Source: Paenibacillus sp. MMS20-IR301 (lineage in GTDB: Bacteria > Bacillota > Bacilli > Paenibacillales > Paenibacillaceae). From it: a DNA stretch of 64,000 nucleotides. The position numbers and the translations under genes were made by a program. How positions within the stretch are numbered: position 1 is the first letter of the stretch; the number at the start of each line of letters is the position of its first letter. A model generated the notes under the pieces. It did not search any database. It was not told where the DNA came from and saw only the letters and a program-made list of their open reading frames with translations. Below are positions 1-9,037 of the stretch, in pieces. The stretch lies in contig NZ_CP135275.1 in assembly GCF_032302195.1 (NCBI RefSeq), forward strand, positions 372,001-436,000, read 5' to 3'.

Positions 1-757
1 ATTCAACAATATCAGGGAACAGCAGCTCAGCTATGGGCAAGAGCGTATTGAAGTCAGACCCGATAAGATCCGGGTTGCGGTTCGACAGAATCGTCTCCTG
101 GTCGTTGAGCAGATATACATCCTCTTCTAATGAAGCAAAACGTTCCCGGATCGCGGCCTCGCTGCGGCTGACGATCAGATAAGCATAGGGAGGAGTATTA
201 AGACCTTCCCGCAAAGCCCGTGCGGTCATGAAGACAAACGGCTTATCCGGCTCCAGTGAGATCAGATAATTGGCTTCCGCCCCCAGAAATAAGGTGTCAT
301 ACGGTGAGAGCTTCTCCAGGGTCTGGAACCAGCTCTGCCGGCTGAACTGCCTGGGGTCATAGTCATAGAAGGAATAATCAGAATAAGCATGTCCTTCATT
401 GTCGAGCAGAGTCAGCCTTAAATCCAGGGTGTCGCCCGCCACCTGCTCCAGCCGGTTTGTCAGGGTGCGTGCGGCAACCGGATTGGTTTTGGCATCCTCC
501 AGCAGGGTTTTCATCTCCGGATCAAAATGCACAAAATTCGAAACCGACACCATCTCTTCGAAGATCACATCAATCTGTGACTGGACAATCGTTAAAGATT
601 GCGTGGATTTCTCCAGGGAGTGCTCCCGGATAATCAGCTTGGAATATACCGTTGTAATATACAGCATCCCTATCGCTGGTATAACGAGGCAGGCGATAGA
701 GGTTAGTATCAGTTTTTGCCGGAAGGATAGCTGACTGAATTTAGATCTGTCTTTCAT
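1..757 (-). CDS. Sensor histidine kinase, N-terminal part (runs off window)
   Basis: The reading frame starts at an ATG at 757 behind a good ribosome site (GGAGG, 8 nt upstream) and stays open to the window edge, so only about 252 residues are visible. A short basic N-terminus leads into one membrane segment (about residues 15-35, starting KLILTSIACLVIPAIGMLYI), followed by an extracellular region of the Cache-like type found in YesM/LytS-type kinases of Paenibacillus. The kinase core and any response regulator would lie to the left of the window. It is divergently transcribed from the sugar importer and beta-glucuronidase operon, which suggests it senses a sugar and, through a YesN-type partner, controls that operon. 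The kinase call is inferred from the sensor architecture and context; the catalytic part is not seen. Confidence 0.75.
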   Translation of the reverse strand, partial: MKDRSKFSQLSFRQKLILTSIACLVIPAIGMLYITTVYSKLIIREHSLEKSTQSLTIVQSQIDVIFEEMVSVSNFVHFDPEMKTLLEDAKTNPVAARTLTNRLEQVAGDTLDLRLTLLDNEGHAYSDYSFYDYDPRQFSRQSWFQTLEKLSPYDTLFLGAEANYLISLEPDKPFVFMTARALREGLNTPPYAYLIVSRSEAAIRERFASLEEDVYLLNDQETILSNRNPDLIGSDFNTLLPIAELLFPDIVE

Positions 758-910
758 GAGTATTCCTCCAGTAATAGATCTTCACTAGACCATGGTACTT
801 GATTTACCGGTTATCCTCATCCAATAAATTTTTCATTTCAGAAAAAATAATGCTATACAAACTTTTCGCGATAGATAAATTCGTTGCATGTGCAATGAAA
901 AGAGCAATTT

Positions 911-916
911 TATAAT
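911..916 (+). promoter_or_regulatory. -10 box (TATAAT) of the glucuronide importer operon
   Basis: A perfect TATAAT lies about 32 nt before the start of the first permease. No good -35 hexamer sits 17 nt upstream, which would fit an activator-dependent promoter. A small inverted repeat TTGCA-TG-TGCAA (884-895) lies just upstream and could be an operator; this is inference. Confidence 0.45.
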
Positions 917-947
917 GAGGATACAAAAATAAAACGAGGTGGAAAAA

Positions 948-1892
948 GTGGAGGCTATGCCGAAAGAAGGGACTGTTAAACGGTTCAGCAAGCCGGGGGC
1001 AGGCAAAATGCGCAAGCAGGTTTTTTACGACAATATTGCGGGGTATTTATTCATTTCCCCCATGCTCATTCTAACCGTAACCCTGGTAATTATTCCGATT
1101 CTGTTATCCGGCGTGATCAGCTTTTCGGATTGGAATTTTGTGTCCGGGATCGATGGATTTCATTTTGTCGGGCTGGATAATTATACAAGGCTGGTGCAGG
1201 ATGAATCTTTTCACCGGTCGCTGGTTAACAACCTGATCATGATTGCCGTGGTGCCGGTAGCGATGTTTCTGGCTTTGGTGTTAGCCGCTTTAATCAACAA
1301 GGCGACGTATTTCAAAACCTTTTTCAAAGTGATCTATTTCATGCCCTTTATTTCGAGCTTTGTGGCGATTGCCTTATTGTGGAGAGTGCTGTATCACCCG
1401 AGCAACGGTCCGATTAACGGATTTCTCAGGTCGGTTGGTGTGGACAATCCCCCCATGTGGCTGGCGGACCCCAAGTATGCGCTGATTTCGGTCATGATTA
1501 TTATGGTATGGACTTCGCTCGGCTTCAACATGGTCATTTATCTGGCCGGTCTGCAGAATATTTCACGGGATTTGTATGAAGCTGCGGATGTGGATGGTGC
1601 ATCACAGCTTAGGCAATTCTTCAGAATTACATTGCCTTTATTGTCTCCAACCTCCTTCTTCCTGCTGATCACAGGGATTGTCGGATCCTTCAAGGTGTTT
1701 GATCTGATTATGGTGTTGACGGGTGGCGGACCGGCAGGTTCAACCTCAGTTATTGTATTTTATCTGTATGAGGTTGCATTCGTTAATCTGGAATCGGGTT
1801 ATGCATCTGCAATGGGAATCATTCTGCTGATCCTCATCCTGCTGGTAACCCTGATTCAATGGGTCGGACAAAAGAAATGGGTCAATTACTAG
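948..1892 (+). CDS. Sugar ABC transporter permease (MalF/UgpA type)
   Basis: Integral membrane subunit of a carbohydrate importer of the CUT1 family. The 314-residue protein has about six membrane segments (the first near residue 30, ISPMLILTVTLVIIPI) and the cytoplasmic EAA loop (EAADVDGASQ) that contacts the ATPase. I chose the GTG at 948 because AGGTGG at 937-942 is correctly spaced for it; an upstream GTG at 939 overlaps that site. It is the first gene of an operon with a second permease (11 nt downstream), a binding protein and beta-glucuronidase. No ATPase gene is present, as is usual for these systems, which share an MsmX-type ATPase encoded elsewhere. Substrate, probably a glucuronide or glucuronate-containing oligosaccharide, is inferred from the neighbour. 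Confidence 0.93.
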   Translation: MEAMPKEGTVKRFSKPGAGKMRKQVFYDNIAGYLFISPMLILTVTLVIIPILLSGVISFSDWNFVSGIDGFHFVGLDNYTRLVQDESFHRSLVNNLIMIAVVPVAMFLALVLAALINKATYFKTFFKVIYFMPFISSFVAIALLWRVLYHPSNGPINGFLRSVGVDNPPMWLADPKYALISVMIIMVWTSLGFNMVIYLAGLQNISRDLYEAADVDGASQLRQFFRITLPLLSPTSFFLLITGIVGSFKVFDLIMVLTGGGPAGSTSVIVFYLYEVAFVNLESGYASAMGIILLILILLVTLIQWVGQKKWVNY

Positions 1893-1903
1893 GAGGTTAG
1901 AAC

Positions 1904-2734
1904 ATGCGATCGATCAAGCTAAGCCGCGTTATTGTGACACTGTTCATGGGATTCGCTGGGATACTGTTTATTATGCCTTTCTTATGGATGCTCTCTGCTT
2001 CATTCAAGCCGGAGCTTGATGTTATGAAATACCCGATCCAGTGGATTCCGAAGACTTGGAATATGGTTGAGAACTACAGGCAGGTATGGGCGGGAGCCGT
2101 CCCGTTCAGCCTGTATTACTGGAACAGTATCAAGGTGACGCTGATGTCGACAGCGCTGTCATTGATCATTTCGGCTATGGCTGCTTACGGATTCTCCAAG
2201 ATTGTCTTCAAGGGAAGGGATGCACTGTTCCTGCTGGTGCTGGCTACCTTTATGATTCCGACTCAGGCCATTCTGGTTCCACAATTTATTATGTACCGCT
2301 GGCTGGGACTGTTTGACAGTCATATCGGACTTGTGCTGCTTGCCGCCTCCGGTGTACTGGGCACCTTTTTACTGAGGCAGTTCTTCCTCGGCATCCATGA
2401 CGAGATTATCGAATCCGCCCGGATTGATGCGGCAGGCCACTGGACGATCTTCAGCCGGATTGCCCTGCCGCTGGTACAGCCGGCTCTGGCAACTTATATG
2501 ATTCTCCGTTTCATCTGGACCTGGAATGATTACCAGAATCCGCTGATCTTCCTCCGCTCTGATTCGTTGTTTACGCTACAGCTGGGCATCCGGAAATTCG
2601 CTGATTTCAGCGGGGAATTCTATTCTTTAATGATGGCAGGTGCGGTTTCAGCCATTCTACCTCTCTTAATTATCTTCATTATTGGACAGAAGCAGGTAAT
2701 TGAGGGAGTTGCTATGGGAAGTGTCAAAGGCTAG
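1904..2734 (+). CDS. Sugar ABC transporter permease (MalG type)
   Basis: Second membrane subunit of the CUT1 importer, 276 residues, with about six membrane segments and the EAA loop ESARIDAAGH near residue 172. It begins at ATG 1904 behind a strong AGGAGG site, 11 nt after the first permease. Like other MalG-type permeases it ends in a short cytoplasmic tail (EGVAMGSVKG) typical of this family. It should form a heterodimer with the preceding gene product and work with the lipoprotein encoded 27 nt downstream. Confidence 0.94.
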   Translation: MRSIKLSRVIVTLFMGFAGILFIMPFLWMLSASFKPELDVMKYPIQWIPKTWNMVENYRQVWAGAVPFSLYYWNSIKVTLMSTALSLIISAMAAYGFSKIVFKGRDALFLLVLATFMIPTQAILVPQFIMYRWLGLFDSHIGLVLLAASGVLGTFLLRQFFLGIHDEIIESARIDAAGHWTIFSRIALPLVQPALATYMILRFIWTWNDYQNPLIFLRSDSLFTLQLGIRKFADFSGEFYSLMMAGAVSAILPLLIIFIIGQKQVIEGVAMGSVKG

Positions 2735-2761
2735 ACTAATTACATTATAGGGGGCTAAACC

Positions 2762-4108
2762 ATGTTCAAAGCTAAACGGAAATTATTCATCATTGTACCG
2801 CTGTTGTCCATGCTGGTATCCGGTTGCGGAGCAGACAATACAGATGAAGGGGCTGCTGCTGGCGGTAATGGTAAGGGTACGAATGAAGCAGTAACGATTA
2901 AACTGAGCAGCTGGTATGCCAAAAAAATGGATAACTGGGATGTAGTCATTGCCGAGTTTGAGAAGCAGCATCCTGATATTAAGGTGGAGTTTGCTTCTGC
3001 TGAAGATAATAACTCCAATGAATACTACAAGAAGCTGGATCTTGCGGTTGCCGGCGGCGACGATCTGGACATCCTCATGTTCAGTAACATGACGTTTCTG
3101 TCGCAACGGGCAGAGCTGGGTATGATTCAGCCGCTCGATGACTACTTGGCTAAAGACGGAATTAATTACACAGATGAATATACATCCGATGCCAGAATCG
3201 GCGGCAAGGCCTACGGCTTGCCGGGTAAATCCTCCCAGGGTCTCGTTATTCTCAATGAGAACCATCTGAAAGAAGCAGGGCTTACGCTGCCTAAAGACTG
3301 GACCTATGATGAGTATATGAAGTATGCCAAAGCTCTGACCAAAACCGTGGACGGCAAAACCCGGTACGGCACTTATTTCCACAGCTGGATTCAATACGGA
3401 TACCTTGTGCAGAACTTTAACCAGGCGGTGAATGCCAATCTGACAACGGATGACGGAAAGACTGCAAATATTGATAATCCGTATATGCGTAAATCGTTTG
3501 AGCTGCGCCTTCAGGGAGAGTCGGAAGGTTCTGCTACACCGTATGCGGAGGTAGTCAGCCAGAAGCTGAATTACCGACCGCAATATTTCAATCAGGATAC
3601 AAGCATGCTGATTACCGGCTCATTCCTTGTTCCGGAGACAGGCGGGACGGACACCATTCCGGCCACGTTCAGGACGGTGTTTGCTCCGGTTCCCAAGATG
3701 AATGCCGGAGATCCGATATCAGCAAATGTAAGCGGCGATGTACTCAGTATATACAGCAAATCCAAGCATAAAGACGAGGCGTACACCTTCATCCGCTGGT
3801 TCTCGACTGAAGGCATTGTGCTGCAGGGAAAGAATATCCCTTCCTGGAAAAAGGCAGATCTGAATGATGTGGTTGACCGGATCATCGCCGGCAGCAAAAA
3901 TCCGGATATGATTGATAAAGAATCTCTGCTCTATGTTCTGGAAAATACCAAGTCTACCACCACAGCTACAGCGGTATCTTATCATGCGGAGCTTGAGAAG
4001 GTATTGCTCGAGGAATTCGATAAAATGATGCTGTCCGGCCAGGATATCGATACAACCATTAACAATGCACAGACAAAGATCCAGAAGATTATTGATTCTA
4101 AATCCTGA
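2762..4108 (+). CDS. Extracellular sugar-binding lipoprotein of ABC importer
   Basis: Substrate-binding protein of the CUT1 importer, 448 residues. The signal peptide ends in a lipobox (LVSGC, Cys at about residue 22), so it should be anchored to the outer face of the membrane. The mature part starts with an acidic, Gly/Ala-rich linker and then the family fold (VTIKLSSWYAKKMDNW; later GSFLVPETGG). The start is ATG 2762 behind ATAGGGGG. It lies between the permeases and beta-glucuronidase, so a glucuronide or a glucuronic-acid-bearing oligosaccharide is the likely ligand; the exact ligand cannot be read from the sequence. Confidence 0.93.
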   Translation: MFKAKRKLFIIVPLLSMLVSGCGADNTDEGAAAGGNGKGTNEAVTIKLSSWYAKKMDNWDVVIAEFEKQHPDIKVEFASAEDNNSNEYYKKLDLAVAGGDDLDILMFSNMTFLSQRAELGMIQPLDDYLAKDGINYTDEYTSDARIGGKAYGLPGKSSQGLVILNENHLKEAGLTLPKDWTYDEYMKYAKALTKTVDGKTRYGTYFHSWIQYGYLVQNFNQAVNANLTTDDGKTANIDNPYMRKSFELRLQGESEGSATPYAEVVSQKLNYRPQYFNQDTSMLITGSFLVPETGGTDTIPATFRTVFAPVPKMNAGDPISANVSGDVLSIYSKSKHKDEAYTFIRWFSTEGIVLQGKNIPSWKKADLNDVVDRIIAGSKNPDMIDKESLLYVLENTKSTTTATAVSYHAELEKVLLEEFDKMMLSGQDIDTTINNAQTKIQKIIDSKS

Positions 4109-4141
4109 TTCACAGCTGTATTCAGAGAAGGAGTGCTGCTC

Positions 4142-5941
4142 GTGCTTTATCCTATAATGACAGATACCCGCAGTTTATACGATCTCGGCGGAATATGGAA
4201 GTTCAAGCTGGATCAGGGTTCAGGCTTTGACGAAAAATGGTACGCATCAAGGCTGACTGATACGATCCCCATGGCTGTTCCCTCTGCCTATAATGATCTT
4301 GGCGTAAGTCCGGAGATCCGCAATCATGTCGGCTGGGTGTGGTACGAGCGGGAGCTTACTCTTCCAATGAACATCTTGGATGAACGGCTTGTCCTCCGGT
4401 TCGGCTCGGCAACCCATAAAGCCAAGGTATTCATCAACGGGAGCTTTGTAATGGAGCATTCCGGCGGTTTTTTACCCTTTGAAGCTGAGATTAATGACTG
4501 TGTACAGCAGGGAAGTAACCGGTTAACGGTTGCTGTCCATAATGTTGTCGATTACACGACGCTGCCTGTAGGACTGTATACAGAAGCCGAGCTGCCCGGC
4601 GGGGCAATCAGGCTTAAGAATCAGCCGAATTTCGATTTCTTCAACTTCGCGGGGCTGCAGCGGCCGGTGAAAATCTACTCAACACCGCAAACCTTCATTG
4701 AGGACGTAACCGTCATCACCGGCTATCACGGGGAGACCGGGACGGTCCGCTATAACGTGGACATCAGCGGGGAGGCCGATGTCCGGGTCACGGTACTGGA
4801 TGAGGAGGGGAATGCGCTCTGCTCCGGTTCGGGGATGTCCGGCCAGCTGGATATTCCCTCCGTTACCCTGTGGCAGCCGCTGAATGCCTATCTGTATACC
4901 TTGAAGGTTGAACTCCTGCAATCAGAGCAGGTCATTGATGTCTACGGACTGCCGTTTGGCGTGCGGACGGTCGAAGTGAGGAACGGCCAGTTCCTGATTA
5001 ACAACCAGCCGTTCTATTTCAAGGGCTATGGCAAGCATGAGGATACTCCCTTTCATGGACGGGGTCTGGATGAAGCGGCGAATATCATGGATTTCAATCT
5101 GATGAAATGGTCGGGAGCCAACTCCTTCCGCACTGCGCACTATCCGTATTCCGAAGAAGTCATGCGTCTTGCCGACCGCGAGGGCTTTGTTGTCATTGAT
5201 GAGACTCCGGCAGTAGGGCTCGATCTCAATTTCCTAGTGATGGTATCCGGGGGAGCGAAGAAGGATACCTGGAAAGAAGTCAAGACCTTCGAGCATCACC
5301 GGCAGGTCATCCGGGAACTGATTAAGCGGGATAAGAATCATGCGTGTGTGGTCATGTGGAATGTGGCTAATGAACCGGCTACCTATGAAGAAGGAGCCTA
5401 TGAATACTTCAAACCGCTGATTGAGCAGCTGCGGGAAGAGGATCCGCAGCACCGCCCGGTTACGCTGGTGACACATATTGAGTCTTCGCCGGAGAAGGAT
5501 GTCATCTCTGAATTGATTGACGTACTTGCCTTCAACCGGTATTACGGCTGGTATGTGGATGGAGGAGATCTGGAATCCGCCAAAGCCAAGCTGCGGCTGG
5601 AGCTGAAGGCCTGGACGGAGCGCTGCCCGGGCAAACCGATGATGATGACCGAATACGGGACCGATACTGTAGCCGGACTTCATGATGTGGAGCCGATTAT
5701 GTTCACGGAAGAATATCAGGTGGAATTCTACAGGGCTAACCATGAGATCTTCGACGAATTTGCCGATTTCGTAGGCGAGCAGGTCTGGAATTTCGCAGAC
5801 TTTGCCACCAGCCAGGGGATTATCCGGGTCCAGGGCAATAAGAAGGGGATCTTCACCCGGGAACGTAAGCCCAAGGCGGCAGCTCATGAGCTGCGCAGAC
5901 GCTGGACGGCTATACCGGATTTCGGATATAAGCAGAAATAA
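4142..5941 (+). CDS. uidA: Beta-glucuronidase, glycoside hydrolase family 2
   Basis: Hydrolyses beta-D-glucuronides to glucuronate plus aglycone in the cytoplasm. The 599-residue protein matches E. coli UidA (603 residues) in length and layout: sugar-binding domain, Ig-like domain, TIM barrel. The catalytic acid/base is in NEP (E411), the nucleophile in TEYG (E504), and the glucuronate-recognising N-x-K motif is present in GNKKGIFTR near residue 563. GTG 4142 is chosen because AAGGAG (4128-4133) is 8 nt upstream and the resulting N-terminus ([10 protein letters not shown]) aligns with UidA; a GTG at 4133 overlaps the ribosome site. It is the last gene of the importer operon, so imported glucuronides are cleaved immediately. 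A hairpin terminator follows. Confidence 0.95.
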   Translation: MLYPIMTDTRSLYDLGGIWKFKLDQGSGFDEKWYASRLTDTIPMAVPSAYNDLGVSPEIRNHVGWVWYERELTLPMNILDERLVLRFGSATHKAKVFINGSFVMEHSGGFLPFEAEINDCVQQGSNRLTVAVHNVVDYTTLPVGLYTEAELPGGAIRLKNQPNFDFFNFAGLQRPVKIYSTPQTFIEDVTVITGYHGETGTVRYNVDISGEADVRVTVLDEEGNALCSGSGMSGQLDIPSVTLWQPLNAYLYTLKVELLQSEQVIDVYGLPFGVRTVEVRNGQFLINNQPFYFKGYGKHEDTPFHGRGLDEAANIMDFNLMKWSGANSFRTAHYPYSEEVMRLADREGFVVIDETPAVGLDLNFLVMVSGGAKKDTWKEVKTFEHHRQVIRELIKRDKNHACVVMWNVANEPATYEEGAYEYFKPLIEQLREEDPQHRPVTLVTHIESSPEKDVISELIDVLAFNRYYGWYVDGGDLESAKAKLRLELKAWTERCPGKPMMMTEYGTDTVAGLHDVEPIMFTEEYQVEFYRANHEIFDEFADFVGEQVWNFADFATSQGIIRVQGNKKGIFTRERKPKAAAHELRRRWTAIPDFGYKQK

Positions 5942-5961
5942 GCTTACTATACAATATTAAG

Positions 5962-6016
5962 CCCGTCATGATGTCCGGCTGCAATTTATGCAGCGTTCAT
6001 TATGGCGGTTTTTTTG
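5962..6016 (+). terminator. Rho-independent terminator of glucuronide operon
   Basis: A long imperfect stem (CCGTCATGATG pairing with CATTATGGCGG) enclosing a perfect inner hairpin (GCTGCA-ATTTA-TGCAGC) is followed by seven T. Confidence 0.8.
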
Positions 6017-6070
6017 AATGGACCCCCGTATTGTTTCCCAAAAGTAAAGTATGCTATTATACGGTATATG

Positions 6071-6094
6071 GTTAAACATTGATAAATGATTAAC
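6071..6094. promoter_or_regulatory. Operator palindrome in front of the TetR gene
   Basis: Two 10-bp arms, GTTAAACATT and AATGATTAAC, separated by GATA form an inverted repeat with 9 of 10 pairs matching, centred about 40 nt before the TetR start. The same 10-4-10 arrangement with a nearly identical left arm recurs at 7159-7182 upstream of the permease, as expected for an autoregulated TetR repressor. Recognition by this TetR is inference. Confidence 0.65.
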
Positions 6095-6120
6095 ATGATA
6101 TGACGATGAGGTGAGCGAAA

Positions 6121-6762
6121 ATGGAAATGACATGGCATCAGGATGTGCGCAACCGCAGCCGGGAGGAATTAATCTCTGCCGGGCTTGAGGTGCTGATTGA
6201 ACAAAACTTCACCAAGGTTGGGCTTAAAGAGGTCTGCAGCCGGGCCAATATCAGCAAGGTTACCTTTTACAAATGCTTTGCTTCAATTGATGAGATGATC
6301 TTTGCGATTCAGCACAGGATTATGGGTGAGATTACCGAGTATCTGGAAGCACGGATGAACCTGGAAGCTACCGGGGCTGAGCTGCTGGAACGGTATTTGA
6401 ATCTTTGGGTGGAGCTGTTATCCGAGCAGACTGACAAGGTGAAATTTATCGGCTTCTTCGATCACACCTACAGCGATCATTATCCGAATTCAGAGCTTCA
6501 GGAATCCTACAATAATCTGGTGCAGGAGAATGTCCTCGGTAAAATGCTGAATGATATCATTGAGCGCGGGATAGCCGACGGCACGCTGAAAAGCAGTCTC
6601 GATGCCAATCTGATTACCCACTTCATCTTCGTCACCAATATCAGCTTAATGCAGAAGCTGGCCTTCCGGGGCAGACTGCTGGAGCAGGAGCACGGGGCGG
6701 TTGTCAAAGAGCTGTCGAAGACGTTCAAAGAGTTCATTCTTAATTATGTCGCCAAGGGCTAG
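6121..6762 (+). CDS. TetR family regulator, probably of glucuronide uptake
   Basis: 213-residue one-domain repressor. The N-terminal helix-turn-helix (about residues 10-55, with VGLKEVCSRANISKVTFYKC) is typical of TetR; the C-terminal part is an all-helical ligand-binding and dimerisation domain that I do not recognise to subfamily. ATG 6121 follows GAGGTGA at correct spacing. It sits between the beta-glucuronidase gene and a GPH sugar permease, the same neighbourhood in which E. coli keeps the TetR-type UidR with UidA and UidB. Matching operators before this gene and before the permease suggest it represses both and is released by a glucuronide. Direct proof is lacking. Confidence 0.9.
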   Translation: MEMTWHQDVRNRSREELISAGLEVLIEQNFTKVGLKEVCSRANISKVTFYKCFASIDEMIFAIQHRIMGEITEYLEARMNLEATGAELLERYLNLWVELLSEQTDKVKFIGFFDHTYSDHYPNSELQESYNNLVQENVLGKMLNDIIERGIADGTLKSSLDANLITHFIFVTNISLMQKLAFRGRLLEQEHGAVVKELSKTFKEFILNYVAKG

Positions 6763-6806
6763 GGCAGATGTGAGCAGTGACAATTAGAGCAGGGAATTAA
6801 AGTGTG

Positions 6807-6836
6807 AAACCTCCGGCGGGCTGCGGGGGTTTTTTG
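6807..6836 (+). terminator. Terminator after TetR gene
   Basis: AACCTCC pairs with GGGGGTT (one wobble) around a 10-nt loop and is followed directly by a run of T. Confidence 0.65.
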
Positions 6837-6951
6837 TGTAGGAAAAATAATTCCGAAAAATGTTGATGATTGCAGAACCCGCATGTTCGGCGTACGGAAT
6901 TAGATGGATTTTCTCCACTTGCTGATGAATGGAACGGTCTATTTCTGGCAA

Positions 6952-7085
6952 CAGTTGGATAAACAGCACTTAATTTAAGGCTGATCAGCCAAAATAGAGG
7001 AAATGCATAAAATTAAATGACGTTTATCCGCCTAATTCCCGTAAAAGCTCCAAAACCGCTAAATTAAGCTATGTTTGTCCAACTA
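6952..7085. repeat. MITE-like element with terminal inverted repeats
   Basis: The left end (AGTTGGATAAACA then CTTAATTTA) and the reverse complement of the right end (AGTTGGACAAACA then CTTAATTTA) agree over about 26 nt, with an AT-rich centre and no coding frame. This is the shape of a non-autonomous mobile element or a dispersed intergenic repeat. Whether it occurs elsewhere cannot be judged here; no second copy was seen in the window. Confidence 0.55.
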
Positions 7086-7158
7086 AATATGGCTCGCGTT
7101 ATTGTCTCTTGTGAACAGCCCGGGGGTATGTTATTTTGAATTCATATAATTACTATTA

Positions 7159-7182
7159 GTTAACCATTATCTATTTGTAAAC
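7159..7182. promoter_or_regulatory. Second TetR-type operator, upstream of permease
   Basis: Arms GTTAACCATT and ATTTGTAAAC around ATCT repeat the 10-4-10 layout of the site at 6071-6094; the left arms agree at 9 of 10 positions and the right arms at 6 of 10. Confidence 0.5.
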
Positions 7183-7394
7183 ATTTCCTGATAACGGTAA
7201 AAGGATAAAAAAAGCATGCTGATTTTTAACCTGATCAACGCGGGGGATATCCTGCGCTTGCAGAACTGAACAAAAATCACCTGTTCAAATGATTAAATAT
7301 GAAAAGGCTCCGGGGCTGGCTGCATTCTATAATGAAAGCGGAATCAATACTGAAGCGCAAAGATAGAAAAAGAGATCTGATTTTTTTGCGAATC

Positions 7395-7409
7395 ATGTAA
7401 GCGATTAAA
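7395..7409 (+). promoter_or_regulatory. Candidate cre (catabolite repression) site
   Basis: ATGTAAGCGATTAAA matches the Bacillus cre consensus WTGNAANCGNWNNCW at all but one fixed position. It lies 17 nt before the permease start, where bound CcpA would block transcription. Confidence 0.45.
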
Positions 7410-7426
7410 TAAGGGAGATGAATGTC

Positions 7427-8827
7427 ATGCAAACGACAAATCTAGCAACTGAAATTCCGGTGTCCGGTGCGGTTACGCCGCAGGCCAGCGGCAAGTTAAG
7501 CCTCAAAGAAAGATTAAGCTATGGCCTTGGTGACCTGGGCTCCAACCTGATGTGGGGGATTGTCGGAAGCTTTCTGTTATATTTCTATACCGATGTTGCG
7601 TTAATACCGGTTGCAGCTACGGGGACACTGATCCTGGTTGCCCGGATTCTGGATTCTATTATTGATCCTGTTATCGGCGGCATGGTGGACCGGACCAATA
7701 CGAAATACGGACGCGCGAAGCCCTATATCCTGTTCGGAATTATCCCGTTCGCGGTGATGCTGATTCTGACTTTTACCAGCCCTGATGTTTCAGCAACGGG
7801 TAAAATTATTTATGCCTCTGTTACGTATATTATTGCCGGACTGCTGTATTCCCTGGTGAATGTTCCTTACGGCGCACTTATGCCGATGATGACCCGGAAC
7901 GGCGAAGAGAAGAATCAGCTGTCCAGCTACCGGATGGTCGGCATGGCTGTCGGCAGTATTATTGTAACCGCTTTTACTACGCCTATGGTCGGGTTCTTCG
8001 GGGGCGGTAATGAGCAAAAGGGCTATCTGTTCACCACCATCGTATTTGCCGTGCTCAGTGCAGTCATGTTCTTGATTGTCTATAAAAATTGCAAAGAGCG
8101 CTATGTTGAACCTGTATCCGCGGTCAAAGAGAAAGGCTTCCTGCTTCAGACTTATAAAAGCGCATTCAAAAATACGCCTTGGGTAACAACAGTACTGTTC
8201 TCGCTGCTCATGTTCATCCGGACAGGCGCGACGGTAGCGATTACCATCTATTTCTCCCTGCATGTGCTGCATAATCCAAGAATGATCTCGATTCTGCTTC
8301 CTTCGCTGTACGTATCCATTCTGTTCTCGGCAGCGATTGCGCCGGCATTCCTGAAGAAATTCAAGCAGCGCAAGGGCAACATTATCGCTCAGGTATTGTT
8401 CATGATCGGGCTGATGCTTATGCCGCTGTTCCAGAGCAATATGGTACTGTTCGTAGGCCTGTGGTTCCTGGCCAATGTTTTTGGCGGAATCAGCTCCGGT
8501 GCCGTATTCAGTATGATCGCTAACTCCGTAGACTATAACGAATGGAAATTCAACAAGAAGGCCGAAGGCACCTTGTATGCCGGGTACAGCTTTGCCACCA
8601 AAGTCGGCATGGCACTGGGAAGTGCTGTAGTCGGATACACCCTGGCGCTGACCGGATATAATGCCGCGAATGTAACCGCAGGCGCTTCGTCGGCGATCAA
8701 TGTGCTGTTCTATGCCATTCCGCTGGTATGCACCGTGCTGCAGATTATTGCTGTTTCCTTCTACAAGCTGGACAGCATTCATCCGCAGGTAGTCCGTGAG
8801 CTGGAGGCAAGAAGAAGCGCAGTGTAA
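7427..8827 (+). CDS. GPH family sugar:cation symporter, probable glucuronide permease
   Basis: 466-residue, 12-helix membrane carrier of the glycoside-pentoside-hexuronide family (MelB, XynB/UidB relatives). Family signatures are visible: GLGDLGSN near the start, the aspartates of the second helix region (LDSIIDPVIGG), and DRTNTKYGRAKPYI in the first cytoplasmic loop. It would import a glycoside with a cation. ATG 7427 is chosen because AAGGGAG ends 9 nt before it, whereas ATG 7418 abuts the ribosome site. Together with the TetR gene and beta-glucuronidase it gives a second, non-ABC uptake route, equivalent to E. coli UidB. A xyloside or oligoxyloside substrate cannot be excluded. Confidence 0.92.
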   Translation: MQTTNLATEIPVSGAVTPQASGKLSLKERLSYGLGDLGSNLMWGIVGSFLLYFYTDVALIPVAATGTLILVARILDSIIDPVIGGMVDRTNTKYGRAKPYILFGIIPFAVMLILTFTSPDVSATGKIIYASVTYIIAGLLYSLVNVPYGALMPMMTRNGEEKNQLSSYRMVGMAVGSIIVTAFTTPMVGFFGGGNEQKGYLFTTIVFAVLSAVMFLIVYKNCKERYVEPVSAVKEKGFLLQTYKSAFKNTPWVTTVLFSLLMFIRTGATVAITIYFSLHVLHNPRMISILLPSLYVSILFSAAIAPAFLKKFKQRKGNIIAQVLFMIGLMLMPLFQSNMVLFVGLWFLANVFGGISSGAVFSMIANSVDYNEWKFNKKAEGTLYAGYSFATKVGMALGSAVVGYTLALTGYNAANVTAGASSAINVLFYAIPLVCTVLQIIAVSFYKLDSIHPQVVRELEARRSAV

Positions 8828-8869
8828 TTTCTGCAGATTCAAGTTCAGAGGCGGCATAATATACTCAGG

Positions 8870-8909
8870 CAATGCTGTAAGGTTTTCGGACTTATGGCAT
8901 TGCTTTTTT
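8870..8909 (+). terminator. Terminator after GPH permease
   Basis: GCAATGCTGTAAG pairs with CTTATGGCATTGC around a 9-nt loop, followed by TTTTTT. Confidence 0.85.
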
Positions 8910-8968
8910 GATTTTTAGGCGCAATTTACTTGTAAAAGCAGCGGATTTTTGTTAAAATAGCATTAAAG

Positions 8969-8985
8969 AGTTACTTGTAGTAAAT
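8969..8985. promoter_or_regulatory. 17-bp palindromic operator, copy 1
   Basis: AGTTACT-TGT-AGTAAAT is a near-perfect inverted repeat; 7 nt further on comes an AT-rich TATAAA (8993-8998) that could be the -10 region of the operon starting at 9038. The same motif with perfect arms lies before the operon at 11178, followed by the same ATTAAATATAAA stretch, so one regulator probably controls both operons. Confidence 0.6.
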
Positions 8986-9037
8986 CATTAAATATAAATA
9001 AATCATTCTACTGGTGATAGAGAAGGGAAGCGGACAT

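Larger units (their letters stand above)
6763..7426. other. Gene-free region between TetR and permease genes
   Basis: About 660 nt with no credible coding frame. It holds a terminator for the TetR gene (6807-6836), an AT-rich element with terminal inverted repeats (6952-7085), a second copy of the TetR operator (7159-7182), a TATAAT at 7328-7333 and a catabolite-repression-like site just before the permease (7395-7409). The operator lies about 245 nt before the permease start, which implies a long leader. Confidence 0.7.
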
